From Methylomonas koyamae (GTDB lineage Bacteria; Pseudomonadota; Gammaproteobacteria; Methylococcales; Methylomonadaceae): DNA of 64,000 nt. This document shows, one piece after another, positions 37,691-46,724 of the stretch; the stretch's first letter is position 1, and each line of letters starts with the position of its first letter. Location: NCBI RefSeq assembly GCF_019669905.1, contig NZ_AP019777.1, positions 2,356,001-2,420,000 on the forward strand, given 5' to 3'. The notes beneath the pieces were generated by a model. It was not told the DNA's origin and searched no databases. It saw nothing but the letters and a program-made list of their open reading frames with translations. Both the position numbers and the translations under genes were made by a program.

Positions 37691-38647
37691 TTACGCGGCT
37701 TTACGACGACCGAACAAACCGAAACCGGCCAAGGCCGAACCGAACAGCCAAACAGCGGCTGGAACCGGTACAGGCGCGGTATTGGCGGTTAGTAAAAAGG
37801 CATGGATTTTGCTTTGCGCATTGATGCCGGAACCGACGATTTGCCCCTGGTCGTTAATGGCTGCTGCCAGTTGCAGTGTCCAACCTGAATTGGCGGCAAT
37901 CAGCGTATTCAAATCGGTCATCACGCCGTTGCTGTATAAGAAGGCATGAGAGGCCGCCGCATCGCCCGCCGTGTAGGCATTGCCCACCACTTGGCCGCTG
38001 GCGTTGATGCCGGAGGCAGCGCTATAGGTGCCTCCCAAGGTGCCGAGGTCTTGCATTGCGCCGTTGCTGTATAGGAAGGCATGGGTCGCATCGCCCGCTG
38101 TGTAGGCATAGCCCACCACTTGACCGCTGGCGTTGATGCCGGCGGGTCGGGTATAGCTGCCTCCCAAGGTGCCGAGGTCTTGCATCGCGCCGTTGCTGTA
38201 CAGTAAGGCGTGATAGGCCGCATTGCCCGCCGTCGCGGAATAGCCCACCACTTAGCCGCTGTCGTTGATGCCGGCGGCATAGCTATAGGTGCCGCCCAAG
38301 GTGCCGAGGTCTTGCATTGCGCCGTTGCTGTATAGGAAGGCATGCCCGGCCGAATAGCCCGTCACTTGACCGCTGGCGTTGATGCCGGTTGCATAGCTAT
38401 AGGTGCCGCCCAAGGTGCCGAGGTCTTGCATCGCGCCGTTGCTGTACAGGAAGGCGTGATTGGCCCCATTGCCCGCCGGGTAGACATCGCCCACCACTTG
38501 GCCAATGGCGTTGATGCCTCTGGCATAGCTATCGCCGCCGCCGAGGGTGCCGAGATCGGTAACGCTGTAAGTCGTCGCTTGCGCGGTCAAGGTGTTTAAG
38601 CTCAGCAGTAAGCCTGCCACCAGTAATTTTTTGGTGTGTTGCATCAT
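37691..38647 (-). pseudogene. HAF-repeat PEP-CTERM protein interrupted by a nonsense codon
   Basis: A surface protein of about 318 residues if read through. The N-terminal half (to 38252) has a signal peptide ending near TAQA and HAF repeats (HAFLYSNGAMQDLGTLGG); a TAA at 38254-38252 then replaces the CAA (Gln) seen in other copies of the same repeat (GINASGQVVG). The second half continues in the same frame through further repeats to a PEP-CTERM sorting tag VPVPAAVWLFGSALAG with a basic GRRKAA end. The start is probably ATG 38644 (GGAG 7 nt upstream) rather than 38647. Without read-through the product would lose the exosortase tag and could not be anchored. A sequencing error is the main alternative. 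Confidence 0.75.
37940..38560 (-). repeat. Tandem HAF repeats, about 38-44 codons each
   Basis: The segment AGGTCTTGC recurs at 38046, 38175, 38307 and 38421, i.e. every 129, 132 and 114 bp, all multiples of three. Each unit encodes HAFLYSNGAMQDLGTLGG-type sequence plus GINASGQVVG. The high DNA identity between units makes slippage and gene conversion likely. Confidence 0.8.
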
Positions 38648-39088
38648 TTTTCTCCGAATGTATTTTTGAAAAGTGAAGGTCTTCCCTCCCGCTTGGAGAG
38701 AAGGTCATAAATCAAAGAGGCAGTCCGGCTGTCCGTGCAACACGCACCCTGTGGATTTTCCGTCAGCTTTGGGCTGGTGGCTTTTTTCTCTTTATGAATT
38801 AACTTGCGAACTACGCCGCCATCATGCCTGGTATTGCTGTCAGCCTAGTAGGGTACGCACCGCGTACCATCAGTACGCCATCAAGGTGACGAGTGCCAAA
38901 AGGTACGCTGTGCGTACCCTACATCTGATATGGGAAAAACCAAGTCGTTGACAGAATATGGCCGGTTTGCAGTCGTTGGCTTGCATATGTTTTTTGACGG
39001 GTTTTGGAAAAATCCGTAAGCGCCACTAATTTTTCAATCGGAATCAGCAGTTGATTTGAATTGGGAACCTGCCCAATCCGCTAGACGC
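38648..39088. other. Intergenic region with a palindromic element
   Basis: 441 bp between the HAF gene start and the CstA-type gene stop. It holds the 75-bp palindromic element and a short ATTGGG/CCCAAT hairpin (39060-39077) after the transporter gene. Nothing else is recognised. Confidence 0.7.
38848..38922. repeat. 75-bp palindromic element with 21-bp imperfect terminal repeats
   Basis: Left arm from 38848 (GTAGGGTACGCACCGCGTACC) and right arm ending at 38922 are inverted copies differing at one of 21 positions, around a 33-nt centre. Short non-coding elements built from GGGTACGC-type arms resemble bacterial MITE/REP-like repeats; no transposase is encoded. Confidence 0.65.
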
Positions 39089-41161
39089 TCAATCCCTGAC
39101 CCAATTCTCCACCAACCGGCTCGGTATGTGCGGCGACTCGCTGGATTGCGGGTAGCTTTGGCCGCTAGTTACTCGATAAATTACGCGTAGCATGTCGGCC
39201 AGTAGCAGCCAGGTGATCAGCATGAACAGGCAGGTCAGGCCGGCGTTCAGGTAGTCGTTGAAAATCAATTGCGGCGCATTTTTCAGTTGTGCCGCCGGCA
39301 GCGTGCCGCCGGCAATTTTCGCCGACAAATCGGCGGCATGTGCCAGAAATCCGATGCGTAAATCCTCGGCGAACAGTTTCTGCCAGGCCGCGCTGCTGGT
39401 GACGATAATCAGCCAGGACAAGGGCAGGGCGGTGACCCAGACGTACTTCAATTTGCCGGATTTGACCAGAATCGTCGTCGCCACGCACAGCGCGATTGCC
39501 GCCAACATTTGGTTGGCAATCCCGAACAAGGGCCACAGGCTGTTGATGCCGCCTAACGGGTCGATTGCGCCCATGTACAGGAAATAACCCCAGGCGCCGA
39601 CCACAGCGGCGCTGGTCAGTACGATGCTGGCATAACCGCCGCTGCCGATATTGAAGTTACTCAGAATATCCTGCAGCATGAAGCGGGCGACGCGGGTGCC
39701 GGCGTCCAGCGTGGTCAGGATAAACAAGGCTTCGAACATGATGGCGAAGTGGTACCAGGCCGCCAGCAAATGTTGGCCGAACACCTGGGCGAACAAGCTG
39801 GCCATGCCGACCGCTAGCGACGGCGCGCCGCCGGTACGGGCGAATAAGGTCGATTCGCCCATGGTCTGCGCCAGTTGCTGCATTTGTTCGACGGCCACAG
39901 GAAAACCCCAGCCGCTGATTTTCGCCACCGCTTCCGCCGCTTCCTTACCGACCACGCCGGCCGGACTGTTGATTGCAAAGTAAACCCCCGGCTCCAACAC
40001 CGACGCGGCGATCATTGCCATGATGGCGACAAAGGATTCCATCATCATCGCGCCGTAACCGATAAAGCGGGCGTCGGTTTCGTTCGCCAGCAGCTTGGGC
40101 GTGGTTCCAGAGGAAATCAGCGCGTGAAAGCCGGAGATGGCGCCGCAGGCGATGGTGATGAACACGAACGGGAACAGTTTGCCGCCGAAGATCGGACCGC
40201 TGCCGTCGATAAACTGAGTCAGGGCCGGCATTTTCAGGTCGGGCCGCAAGATCAGGATGGCGACGGCCAGCGCGGCAATCGTACCCAGCTTCATGAAAGT
40301 GGACAGGTAGTCGCGCGGTGCCAGCAACAGCCAGACCGGCAATACCGCGGCGGCGAAGCCATAAGCGATCACCATCAACGCCAGTTGCGGCGCGTCGTAA
40401 TCGAACCAGGTACGAAGGGTCGGATTTTCGTCGACCCAGCCGCCGCCCACGACGGCAAAAACCAGCAACGACACGCCAATCAGCGTGGCTTCCAGTACCC
40501 GGCCCGGCCGCAGATTGTTCAAGTACAGGCCCATCAACATCGCGATCGGGATCGTCGCGGCGACGGTGGCGGTGGCCCAGGGGCTGTGTTTCATCGCATT
40601 GACCACCACTAAACCCAGTACCGCGATCAGAATCACCATAATCGTCATGACGCCGAGCATTGCCGCACCGCCGCCGATGTTGCCCAATTCGTCCTTGGCC
40701 ATCTGACCCAGCGAGCGGCCGTCGCGCCTGACCGAGAAAAACAGCGTGACGAAATCCTGCACGCAACCGCCCAACACCGCGCCGATCAGGATCCACAAGG
40801 TGCCGGGCAAATAACCGAACTGCGCCGCCAACGTCGGCCCGATCAATGGGCCGGGGCCGGCGATTGCGGCGAAATGGTGGCCGAATACTACCCATTTGTG
40901 GGTGGGCATGAAATCGCGGCCGTCGTCGAAGCGTTCGGCCGGCGTGGCGCGGCTGGCATCGAGCACCAGAACTTTGGCGGCGACGAAGGCGCTGTAAAAG
41001 CGGTAGCCCAGCGCATAAACGCAGGCCGCAGCGACGATAAGCCACATGCTGCTGATGGTTTCGCCGCGCTGCAAGGCAATACCGGCAATGGCGCCGGCCG
41101 CGGCCAGGGCGACGAGGCCCCAGAATAGGTTGATGGGAAGCGAGTGCTTGCTGCCTGACAT
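39089..41161 (-). CDS. CstA-family carbon starvation protein / peptide or pyruvate transporter
   Basis: Polytopic inner membrane protein (690 residues, about 16-18 hydrophobic segments). The CstA core shows FGHHFAAIAGPGPLIGP and GALLGGCVQDF-like sequence (GAVLGGCVQDFVTLF). Start chosen at ATG 41161 with AGGAA upstream; the open frame extends to 41347 without family similarity. CstA homologues import peptides or pyruvate under carbon limitation; which applies here is unknown. It is downstream of the ABC exporter genes on the same strand, with 154 bp and a hairpin between. Confidence 0.92.
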   Translation of the reverse strand: MSGSKHSLPINLFWGLVALAAAGAIAGIALQRGETISSMWLIVAAACVYALGYRFYSAFVAAKVLVLDASRATPAERFDDGRDFMPTHKWVVFGHHFAAIAGPGPLIGPTLAAQFGYLPGTLWILIGAVLGGCVQDFVTLFFSVRRDGRSLGQMAKDELGNIGGGAAMLGVMTIMVILIAVLGLVVVNAMKHSPWATATVAATIPIAMLMGLYLNNLRPGRVLEATLIGVSLLVFAVVGGGWVDENPTLRTWFDYDAPQLALMVIAYGFAAAVLPVWLLLAPRDYLSTFMKLGTIAALAVAILILRPDLKMPALTQFIDGSGPIFGGKLFPFVFITIACGAISGFHALISSGTTPKLLANETDARFIGYGAMMMESFVAIMAMIAASVLEPGVYFAINSPAGVVGKEAAEAVAKISGWGFPVAVEQMQQLAQTMGESTLFARTGGAPSLAVGMASLFAQVFGQHLLAAWYHFAIMFEALFILTTLDAGTRVARFMLQDILSNFNIGSGGYASIVLTSAAVVGAWGYFLYMGAIDPLGGINSLWPLFGIANQMLAAIALCVATTILVKSGKLKYVWVTALPLSWLIIVTSSAAWQKLFAEDLRIGFLAHAADLSAKIAGGTLPAAQLKNAPQLIFNDYLNAGLTCLFMLITWLLLADMLRVIYRVTSGQSYPQSSESPHIPSRLVENWVRD

Positions 41162-41249
41162 GACGATTCCTGTCTGAAAGTCGGATTGGGATGTGATGGT
41201 TTTCGCAAAATGGTAGCACGCCGCCGCCGTTCGCTGCAGGGGCTTTGTC

Positions 41250-41279
41250 CTCCAGTCCGGAGTCCAAGCCGGACTGGAG
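41250..41279. repeat. 11-bp perfect inverted repeat between ABC permease and CstA-type genes
   Basis: CTCCAGTCCGG (41250-41260) / CCGGACTGGAG (41269-41279), 8-nt loop. It follows the stop of the ABC operon on the minus strand but lacks a U-tract. It may terminate or stabilise that transcript. Confidence 0.5.
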
Positions 41280-41315
41280 CATGATTTGCTGGGTGGGTGT
41301 CGAGTCCGGCCGATT

Positions 41316-42701
41316 CTAAAATCGGGCGAACCGCTGCCGCAGCGCAATCAGAAGTGCCAGTATCGACGCGGCCGATAACGCCTGCCAACCGGCCAAACGG
41401 TTCAGTTCGGCATAATCCATCGTCTGACGGAACTCGAAGCGCGGCAGCGCCGCTTGTTGCGCTTCGCTCCAGCCGGCGCGGGCCATGATCTGCGGCAGGA
41501 AGTATTCTCGCCAGCGGTCTTCGAATGCGTCGACGGCCGCGACGAAGCCGGCGTGGCGCGGTGCGTCCAGGCCGGATAATCGATCCGCCGCCAAGGCCAG
41601 GGCCAAGGCCGGCGACGCCCAGCACCAGCGTTGCATAAATCCGAAACGCTCGGCGCGGTGGGTTTCGAATTGCATCATCAGCGGGCGAATCTGATGGTCC
41701 AACTGCATGGCGACCGGCAGGCCGGCAACTTCGCGCGGTAACTTGGCGAGCGGCGTGTCGCCGAGCAGATCGGGATGGGCCTTGAACCAGTCAGCCAACG
41801 CCGTTTGCCGTTGCTGGTTGCTCGCTTCCTGTAAACGGCGGATCTCGATGATGGCCGCCATCCGCGACGGTTTGGGTTGGCTTTGGTCGGCGGCCCAATG
41901 CAGCGCGGCCGGCACGCCGAAGGTCAGCACCAGCCAGCTGCCGAGCAAGCCGATCGCGGCGGCGCCGGACGATATCGGCAATAACAGGAACAGGCCGGTC
42001 AAAGCGAACCAGAACACGACATAGCTCAGGCTGATCGCCGCCCAGTACGCCAGTGCCGGCCAGTCCGAGCCGCTATCCAGCAAAAAGGCCAGCGCCGAGC
42101 TGAGGCCGGCGATTAACGCGACCAACAGCAAACGCAAGCCCAGGCTAGAGAATACCAATTGCCACGGCCGCGCGGTTTGGGTGCAGACCAGACGCCAGAC
42201 CCCGCTTTCGCGTTCCTCTTGCACCAGCCCGTAACTCAAGGCGATAACGACCAACGGCGTCAGCAGCGCGAACACGCTGGCGAAGTCCAGCAAACCGAAT
42301 TCGTAACTCAACGGATTGAATATTTGGTCGCTGTTGCGGCCATCGGTATGGCGGCTGCGACTGGAGACTTTGATCGAGGTGCCGACCAAATCCGCTTGGC
42401 TGACGTTCAGCGCCAAGCCGCCCAATAAAGGTAGTTGCAACGGTGGCAGCTTGTTGCTGGCGGCGTAGGCCGAATCGCCGCCGCCGTCATGATCGTCCGG
42501 CTTCGGCGCATCGTGCATTTCGGCGGCGTTGGCCGGCGCTTGCGCGATTTGCGGCGCCGCGGCTGCGGCTCGAATCTCGCTGGCTCTAAAGCCGGACCAA
42601 ATAGCGCTTAGCCCCAGCATAACCGCAAAAATCAGCAATATCGCACCGTTCAGCGGATTGCGCCGGATTCTGATCCATTCCACTTTGACGATATTCATCA
42701 T
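41316..42701 (-). CDS. ABC-2 type transporter permease (DUF3526-like), second copy
   Basis: Membrane protein of 461 residues. An N-terminal helix (about 17-35) is followed by a large extracytoplasmic region and a cluster of helices, then another soluble stretch with conserved Gln/Arg-rich segments and a final helix near the C-terminus. The motif QEERESGVWRLV is shared with its neighbour's QERERGTLRML, so the two permeases are related. Start chosen at ATG 42701, overlapping the preceding gene by ATGA; the longer frame is spurious. It acts with the ATPase at 44107. The substrate is unknown. Confidence 0.85.
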   Translation of the reverse strand: MMNIVKVEWIRIRRNPLNGAILLIFAVMLGLSAIWSGFRASEIRAAAAAPQIAQAPANAAEMHDAPKPDDHDGGGDSAYAASNKLPPLQLPLLGGLALNVSQADLVGTSIKVSSRSRHTDGRNSDQIFNPLSYEFGLLDFASVFALLTPLVVIALSYGLVQEERESGVWRLVCTQTARPWQLVFSSLGLRLLLVALIAGLSSALAFLLDSGSDWPALAYWAAISLSYVVFWFALTGLFLLLPISSGAAAIGLLGSWLVLTFGVPAALHWAADQSQPKPSRMAAIIEIRRLQEASNQQRQTALADWFKAHPDLLGDTPLAKLPREVAGLPVAMQLDHQIRPLMMQFETHRAERFGFMQRWCWASPALALALAADRLSGLDAPRHAGFVAAVDAFEDRWREYFLPQIMARAGWSEAQQAALPRFEFRQTMDYAELNRLAGWQALSAASILALLIALRQRFARF

Positions 42702-44110
42702 GGCTGCAATCTCCGCGCCGATTGGGCCAACAGCCACAGTGCCGCGCAGAGCCAGGCGCTTAGCAGCGTTAGCGGCAGCAGGCTGGCGCGTAGCGAGTAT
42801 CCGACCGTCGGTACGGCGTAAGCAAAGTCGCGCACGCCGCGCAAGTCGGTCTCCTCGGCTTTGGCGGAGCGCTCGGTGCCTCGGCTGCGTTCGCGGTCCC
42901 ATTCTTCGGTCAGATCGATGAAATAGCGCCGGTAGTCTTCGGCGGCGTCTTCGAAATCGCGCTGATGCGCCAGATCGGTGCCGGCAATCGCCATCGACAG
43001 CGAGCGCAGCGCCAGGCTGGGCCCCAACCAACCGGCCAGTTGCGCCAACTGTTGTTGTTTGGCGAAGTTGTCGCGCAGCCAGTCGAAATGCAACTGGTGC
43101 ACTTTGCTGGAATAAATATCGTTAAATTGCCGATTCAACGAAACAAAACCTACCGGTAGCTGCTCCTTGCCGGCGACGCCGTATTGAGCGAGCACTTGCG
43201 CCTCGAAAGCTTTTTCCCGCTGTTGCTTGGAGCCGTCGCCAGGCAGTCCTTGGGCGATATCGGTCTTGATAGCATCCCAAAACTGGCTGGCACTCGGATT
43301 GGGCGCCACGACGTCGCCGATTGCCGCACCCAGGCGCGGGGCGACGAACACGCTGCCCATCCAGAAACCCAGCAGGCAAAACAAGGTGTTGCGGCTGGTG
43401 CGAAAGTAAGCGGATGCGGCAATCGATAAGGCAGCGAAAATCGTGTAATACGCCACTAGGCCGACCAGCAACAGGCTCAACCGCATCAGGTCGTCGGCTG
43501 TAAGGTCGAATTGGCCGGCCAAGGTCAGCGCCGCCAGCAGCACGGCCGGCGACATTACCAACCAAAACGCCGCCAGCAGTCCGGACAATTTGCCGAACAA
43601 CAAAGCCAACGGCGTCACGCCCAAGCTGTGCAACATGCGCAAGGTGCCGCGTTCGCGCTCCTGCGACACCGAATTGAAACTGAGCGCGACAATCAACAGC
43701 GGCAGCAATGCGTACAACACAAAACTGCTGCCGGCCTGGCCGAAGCGGTTGGCCAGCACGTCGTCGGCGCTGGGATTGAAGCGGGTCAGGTTACGCTTAT
43801 GCGGCTCCAGCCATAACGACTGTCCGGTAAACGGCGTCAGACCAGGGTCTATCGCGGCGGCGGGCAAATCCGGTTTGAACACGTAGATACCGTAGTGCGC
43901 GGCGGAATGGGGGTTTTTGACGCTCTGCGAATTCCACTGCTCCTTGGCCGTCGCCCCGACGCGTTGTTTTTCCAGGCGCTGCGCCTGCAATTGATGAGTG
44001 GAAAGCAGAAAAAAGGCGGCGAACAGGGCAAACAGCGACAGCCCGAGCACCAGCAAACGGCCATCGCGCAGCGTGGTGAGGAGCTCCTTGCGCATCACGG
44101 TGGCGATCAT
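42698..44110 (-). CDS. ABC-2 type transporter permease (DUF3526-like), first copy
   Basis: Membrane protein of 470 residues. It starts MIATVMRKELLTTLRDGR with a helix about 20-38, then an extracytoplasmic domain, then SVSQERERGTLRMLHSLGVTPLALL before the main helix cluster, another soluble domain and a last helix. This domain order is that of ABC-2 permeases with DUF3526, found in gliding- and Nos-type exporters. It overlaps both neighbours by 4 bp. Two unequal related permeases with one ATPase suggest a heterodimeric exporter. Confidence 0.86.
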   Translation of the reverse strand: MIATVMRKELLTTLRDGRLLVLGLSLFALFAAFFLLSTHQLQAQRLEKQRVGATAKEQWNSQSVKNPHSAAHYGIYVFKPDLPAAAIDPGLTPFTGQSLWLEPHKRNLTRFNPSADDVLANRFGQAGSSFVLYALLPLLIVALSFNSVSQERERGTLRMLHSLGVTPLALLFGKLSGLLAAFWLVMSPAVLLAALTLAGQFDLTADDLMRLSLLLVGLVAYYTIFAALSIAASAYFRTSRNTLFCLLGFWMGSVFVAPRLGAAIGDVVAPNPSASQFWDAIKTDIAQGLPGDGSKQQREKAFEAQVLAQYGVAGKEQLPVGFVSLNRQFNDIYSSKVHQLHFDWLRDNFAKQQQLAQLAGWLGPSLALRSLSMAIAGTDLAHQRDFEDAAEDYRRYFIDLTEEWDRERSRGTERSAKAEETDLRGVRDFAYAVPTVGYSLRASLLPLTLLSAWLCAALWLLAQSARRLQP

Positions 44111-44829
44111 GCCAGCCCCCGGGCGTGCGCCAGATATTTGGTTTCCAGTTCGTCGTGTTGCACGCTGTGCGCGTCGAACTCTTCGACCAATCGGCCTTGC
44201 TTCATGATGCCGATACGGTCTGCGACTTGCTTGGCGTTGAACAAATCGTGGGTTGCCATCAATACCGCCATGCCGCCGTCTGCGGCGGCGCGGATACGTT
44301 GGGCAAAATCGTTGGCCGCGCTCGGGTCGAGGCCGGAGGTGGGCTCGTCCAGCAACATGGCTTTGGCGTGCTTGGCGCTGGCAATCGCCAAACCGACTTT
44401 TTGCCGCATGCCTTTGGAATATTGGCCGACCCGCTTGTCGTGGGCGTCGGCCTGCAAGCCGCTGTCGCTCAGCAAGCCGCCGGCCTGATCCCGGCTCAAC
44501 TCGATACCGGCCAGCGCACAGAAAAACCTCAGGTTTTCCGCACCGCTGAGCAGGTCGTACAACGCCACGTTCTCGGGCAGATAGGCCAGCTCGGCCTTGA
44601 CCAAGTCCGGCTGGTCCTGCAGCGAGCGGCCGCCGATCAGGACCTGGCCGCCGGTCGGGCGGTTAAACCCCAAAAAGGTGCTGATCGTCGTGGTTTTGCC
44701 GGCGCCGTTGCCGCCTAGTAAAGCGTAAACGCAGCCGGCGGGTACCGCTAAATTCAGCCGGTCTATCGCCCGGTGCTGTTGGTAATCGACCACCAAGTCG
44801 CGGGTTTCCAGAATATTTGTCGTCGTCAT
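44107..44829 (-). CDS. ABC transporter ATP-binding protein
   Basis: ATPase of 240 residues that drives the two permeases encoded after it. Walker A LLGGNGAGKTT, signature SKGMRQKVGLA, Walker B AMLLDEPTSG and the H-loop in LMATHD are all intact. It is the first gene of a three-gene operon with 4-bp overlaps. Confidence 0.95.
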   Translation of the reverse strand: MTTTNILETRDLVVDYQQHRAIDRLNLAVPAGCVYALLGGNGAGKTTTISTFLGFNRPTGGQVLIGGRSLQDQPDLVKAELAYLPENVALYDLLSGAENLRFFCALAGIELSRDQAGGLLSDSGLQADAHDKRVGQYSKGMRQKVGLAIASAKHAKAMLLDEPTSGLDPSAANDFAQRIRAAADGGMAVLMATHDLFNAKQVADRIGIMKQGRLVEEFDAHSVQHDELETKYLAHARGLA

Positions 44830-45265
44830 GGTTTAACAATCGGGGGTTAGTACTTAACGGAGAAGCTGACCTAGTCGCTACGCTGAGCCAGCGGATAATT
44901 CGGTAGGCAGCTTTCAGGGTGAGTCAGTCGGTAGCCTGCAGTTGGTTTAAATTTATGGGTCCGAGCCGTTGCACAGGGTGGCTTCGCTGCCGACCTTGGC
45001 GATTGGGCGGAATAGGGCGCTACGCTAGCGGACCGGCACCGCCGCATGCCATGCCGGCAGCATATGGTAAGTCGTCTGCACGCCGACCTGCAAACCAGCC
45101 GTTGCGGGCTACTGGTTGCCGGCAAACGAAACCAAATGTTTCAGGGCTGAATCCGCGCGTATCGGTTCGGGCAGGCGACGGCGGCAACGGTTTAATGTTG
45201 GCCGTCACCGGGTGGAGTCGTTACAATCGGTGCCGCTGGTTCACATGACTATTTATGGAGGGTGT
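44830..45265. other. Gene-free region between divergent ABC and cytochrome genes
   Basis: 436 bp without a credible reading frame. It carries the likely cytochrome promoter at 45198-45227. No RNA gene is recognised. Confidence 0.6.
45198..45227 (+). promoter_or_regulatory. Probable sigma-70 promoter of the cytochrome P460-family gene
   Basis: TTGGCC (45198-45203), 18-bp spacer, TACAAT (45222-45227), about 38 bp before the start codon. The -10 matches five of six consensus bases. Confidence 0.45.
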
Positions 45266-45757
45266 ATGTACCAAAAGATTTTCGGCGAACGGCTGCTGGC
45301 GGCGGCCTTGATATTGGTTGCGAACGGCGTTGCGGCCGAAACCGCGCCGGCGGCGAAACCGGAGCACGGCGAGTACCGCGATTGGCGGCTGTTGGGTGTA
45401 TCGCTGCGCCACGAAAAAAACAGCATGCGCGCCATCGTCGGCAACGACGTTGCCATCAACGCCGCGCGGGCCGGCAAGACCAAACCGTGGCCGGACGGCA
45501 GCATCATCGCCAAGATCAAATGGGCCGAGCGCAAACATCCGAATTGGGAGCAAGCCTCGGTGCCCGGCGAATTCACCGCAGCAGAAGCGATGGTCAAAGA
45601 CAGCAAGAAATACGCGGAGACCGGCGGCTGGGGTTTCGGCATCTGGGAAGGCAAAACCCTGAAAATGTACGACAAGGAACAATCCGCGCCTTGTTTTGCC
45701 TGCCATTCGCCGATGAAGCACGCCGATTACGTTTACACCTTGCCTAACCTGCAATAA
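45266..45757 (+). CDS. Cytochrome P460 / cytochrome c'-beta family protein
   Basis: Secreted c-type cytochrome of 163 residues: signal peptide (about 1-24, ending GVAA), beta-rich domain with WPDGSIIAKIKW and GGWGFGIWEGK, and the haem site C143-F-A-C146-H147 near the C-terminus, as in cytochrome P460. Start chosen at ATG 45266 with GGAGG 7 nt upstream. P460 enzymes oxidise hydroxylamine using a Lys-crosslinked haem; the related c'-beta binds NO. Lysines lie in the relevant WPDG-IIAKIK segment, but the crosslink cannot be decided from sequence. In ammonia-co-oxidising methanotrophs such proteins deal with nitrogen toxicity (inference). Confidence 0.88.
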   Translation: MYQKIFGERLLAAALILVANGVAAETAPAAKPEHGEYRDWRLLGVSLRHEKNSMRAIVGNDVAINAARAGKTKPWPDGSIIAKIKWAERKHPNWEQASVPGEFTAAEAMVKDSKKYAETGGWGFGIWEGKTLKMYDKEQSAPCFACHSPMKHADYVYTLPNLQ

Positions 45758-45776
45758 CCGGTTCTGCGGAGGGCGG

Positions 45777-46724
45777 TCACACGCCCTCGTCAGCCAATCC
45801 CAGCAGCGCTGCTACGTGGGCGGCGGCGCTACCCGCCAACGCCTGCAAATTGTAGCCGCCTTCCAACACTGAAATCAGACGCCCCTGGCAACACTCCTCG
45901 GCAATCTCGCACAATTGCACCGTCAGCCAGCGGTAGTCCGTCTCCGTTAAGCGCAAGGAGGCGAGCGGGTCGTCCTTGTGCGCGTCGAAGCCGGCCGACA
46001 ATAACACCAGTTGCGGCACGAATTTACGCAGTGCCGGGAATACCGTCTCGCGGTACTTGCCGCGCAAAACCGTACCGTCGCTGCCGGTCGCCAGCGCCAA
46101 ATTAACGATATTGCCGACGCCGTGCTCGGCGGGATGGCCGCTACCGGGGTAATGCGGCCACTGGTGGCTGGAGATATAGAGTACTTGCGGCTGGTCGTAG
46201 AACGCGGCTTGGGTGCCGTTGCCGTGGTGCACGTCGAAATCGACGATCGCGATTCGCTGCAGGCCGTAGCGAGTGCGAGCGTATTCGGCAGCTATCGCCA
46301 CATTATTGAACAGGCAAAAGCCCATCGGATAGTCGGGCATCGCGTGGTGTCCGGGCGGGCGCACCGCGCAGAAAGCGTTGTCGGCGCCGCCGCCGCAGAC
46401 CTTATCCACCGCATCGCATACCGCCGCGACGGCCAGCAGCGCCGCCTGCCGCGAACCGGGGGAAACCACAGTGTCGGCATCCAGATTCGCCAGGCCTTGC
46501 TCGGGAATCGCGGCCAGCAGCTTGGCGATCATGGCCCGGCCGTGAACCAGCGCGATTTTGTCTTGGATATCGTCGGGCACCGCCGCCTGTAAATGCGTCA
46601 GGCCGGCGAATTGCGGCGCCGCGAGCGCTTCGGCGATCACTCGCAACCGCTCGGGGCTTTCCGGATGTGCCAGGCCGGTATCGTGGGCCAGAAAATCCGG
46701 ATGGCTGTAATACAGTGTGCGCAT
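45777..46724 (-). CDS. Class II histone deacetylase-like amidohydrolase
   Basis: Zinc amidohydrolase of 315 residues of the bacterial HDAC/acetylpolyamine amidohydrolase family. The conserved parts are HPESPERL, RPPGHHAMPDYPMGFCLFNN (tandem catalytic His), zinc ligands in DFDVHHGNG and SAGFDAHKDDP, and EGGYN. Start chosen at ATG 46724 because GGGAG lies 7 nt upstream; ATG 46730 would be only 1 nt from it. Substrates in bacteria may be acetylated polyamines, acetoin-pathway enzymes or others. It is convergent with the cytochrome gene; a GAGGGCG/CGCCCTC hairpin spans the junction at 45769-45788. Confidence 0.92.
   Translation of the reverse strand: MRTLYYSHPDFLAHDTGLAHPESPERLRVIAEALAAPQFAGLTHLQAAVPDDIQDKIALVHGRAMIAKLLAAIPEQGLANLDADTVVSPGSRQAALLAVAAVCDAVDKVCGGGADNAFCAVRPPGHHAMPDYPMGFCLFNNVAIAAEYARTRYGLQRIAIVDFDVHHGNGTQAAFYDQPQVLYISSHQWPHYPGSGHPAEHGVGNIVNLALATGSDGTVLRGKYRETVFPALRKFVPQLVLLSAGFDAHKDDPLASLRLTETDYRWLTVQLCEIAEECCQGRLISVLEGGYNLQALAGSAAAHVAALLGLADEGV

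Noticed and set aside
37940..38560. Regular repeats that might be a CRISPR array
   Set aside because: Spacing is about 114-132 bp in multiples of three, the units encode HAF protein repeats, and there are no short unique spacers or cas genes.
41162..41347. N-terminal extension of the CstA-type protein
   Set aside because: The added residues have no family similarity and ATG 41161 has a good ribosome site.
44830..45265. Possible RNA gene in the ABC-cytochrome gap
   Set aside because: No tRNA cloverleaf or known sRNA/riboswitch pattern could be recognised by eye.
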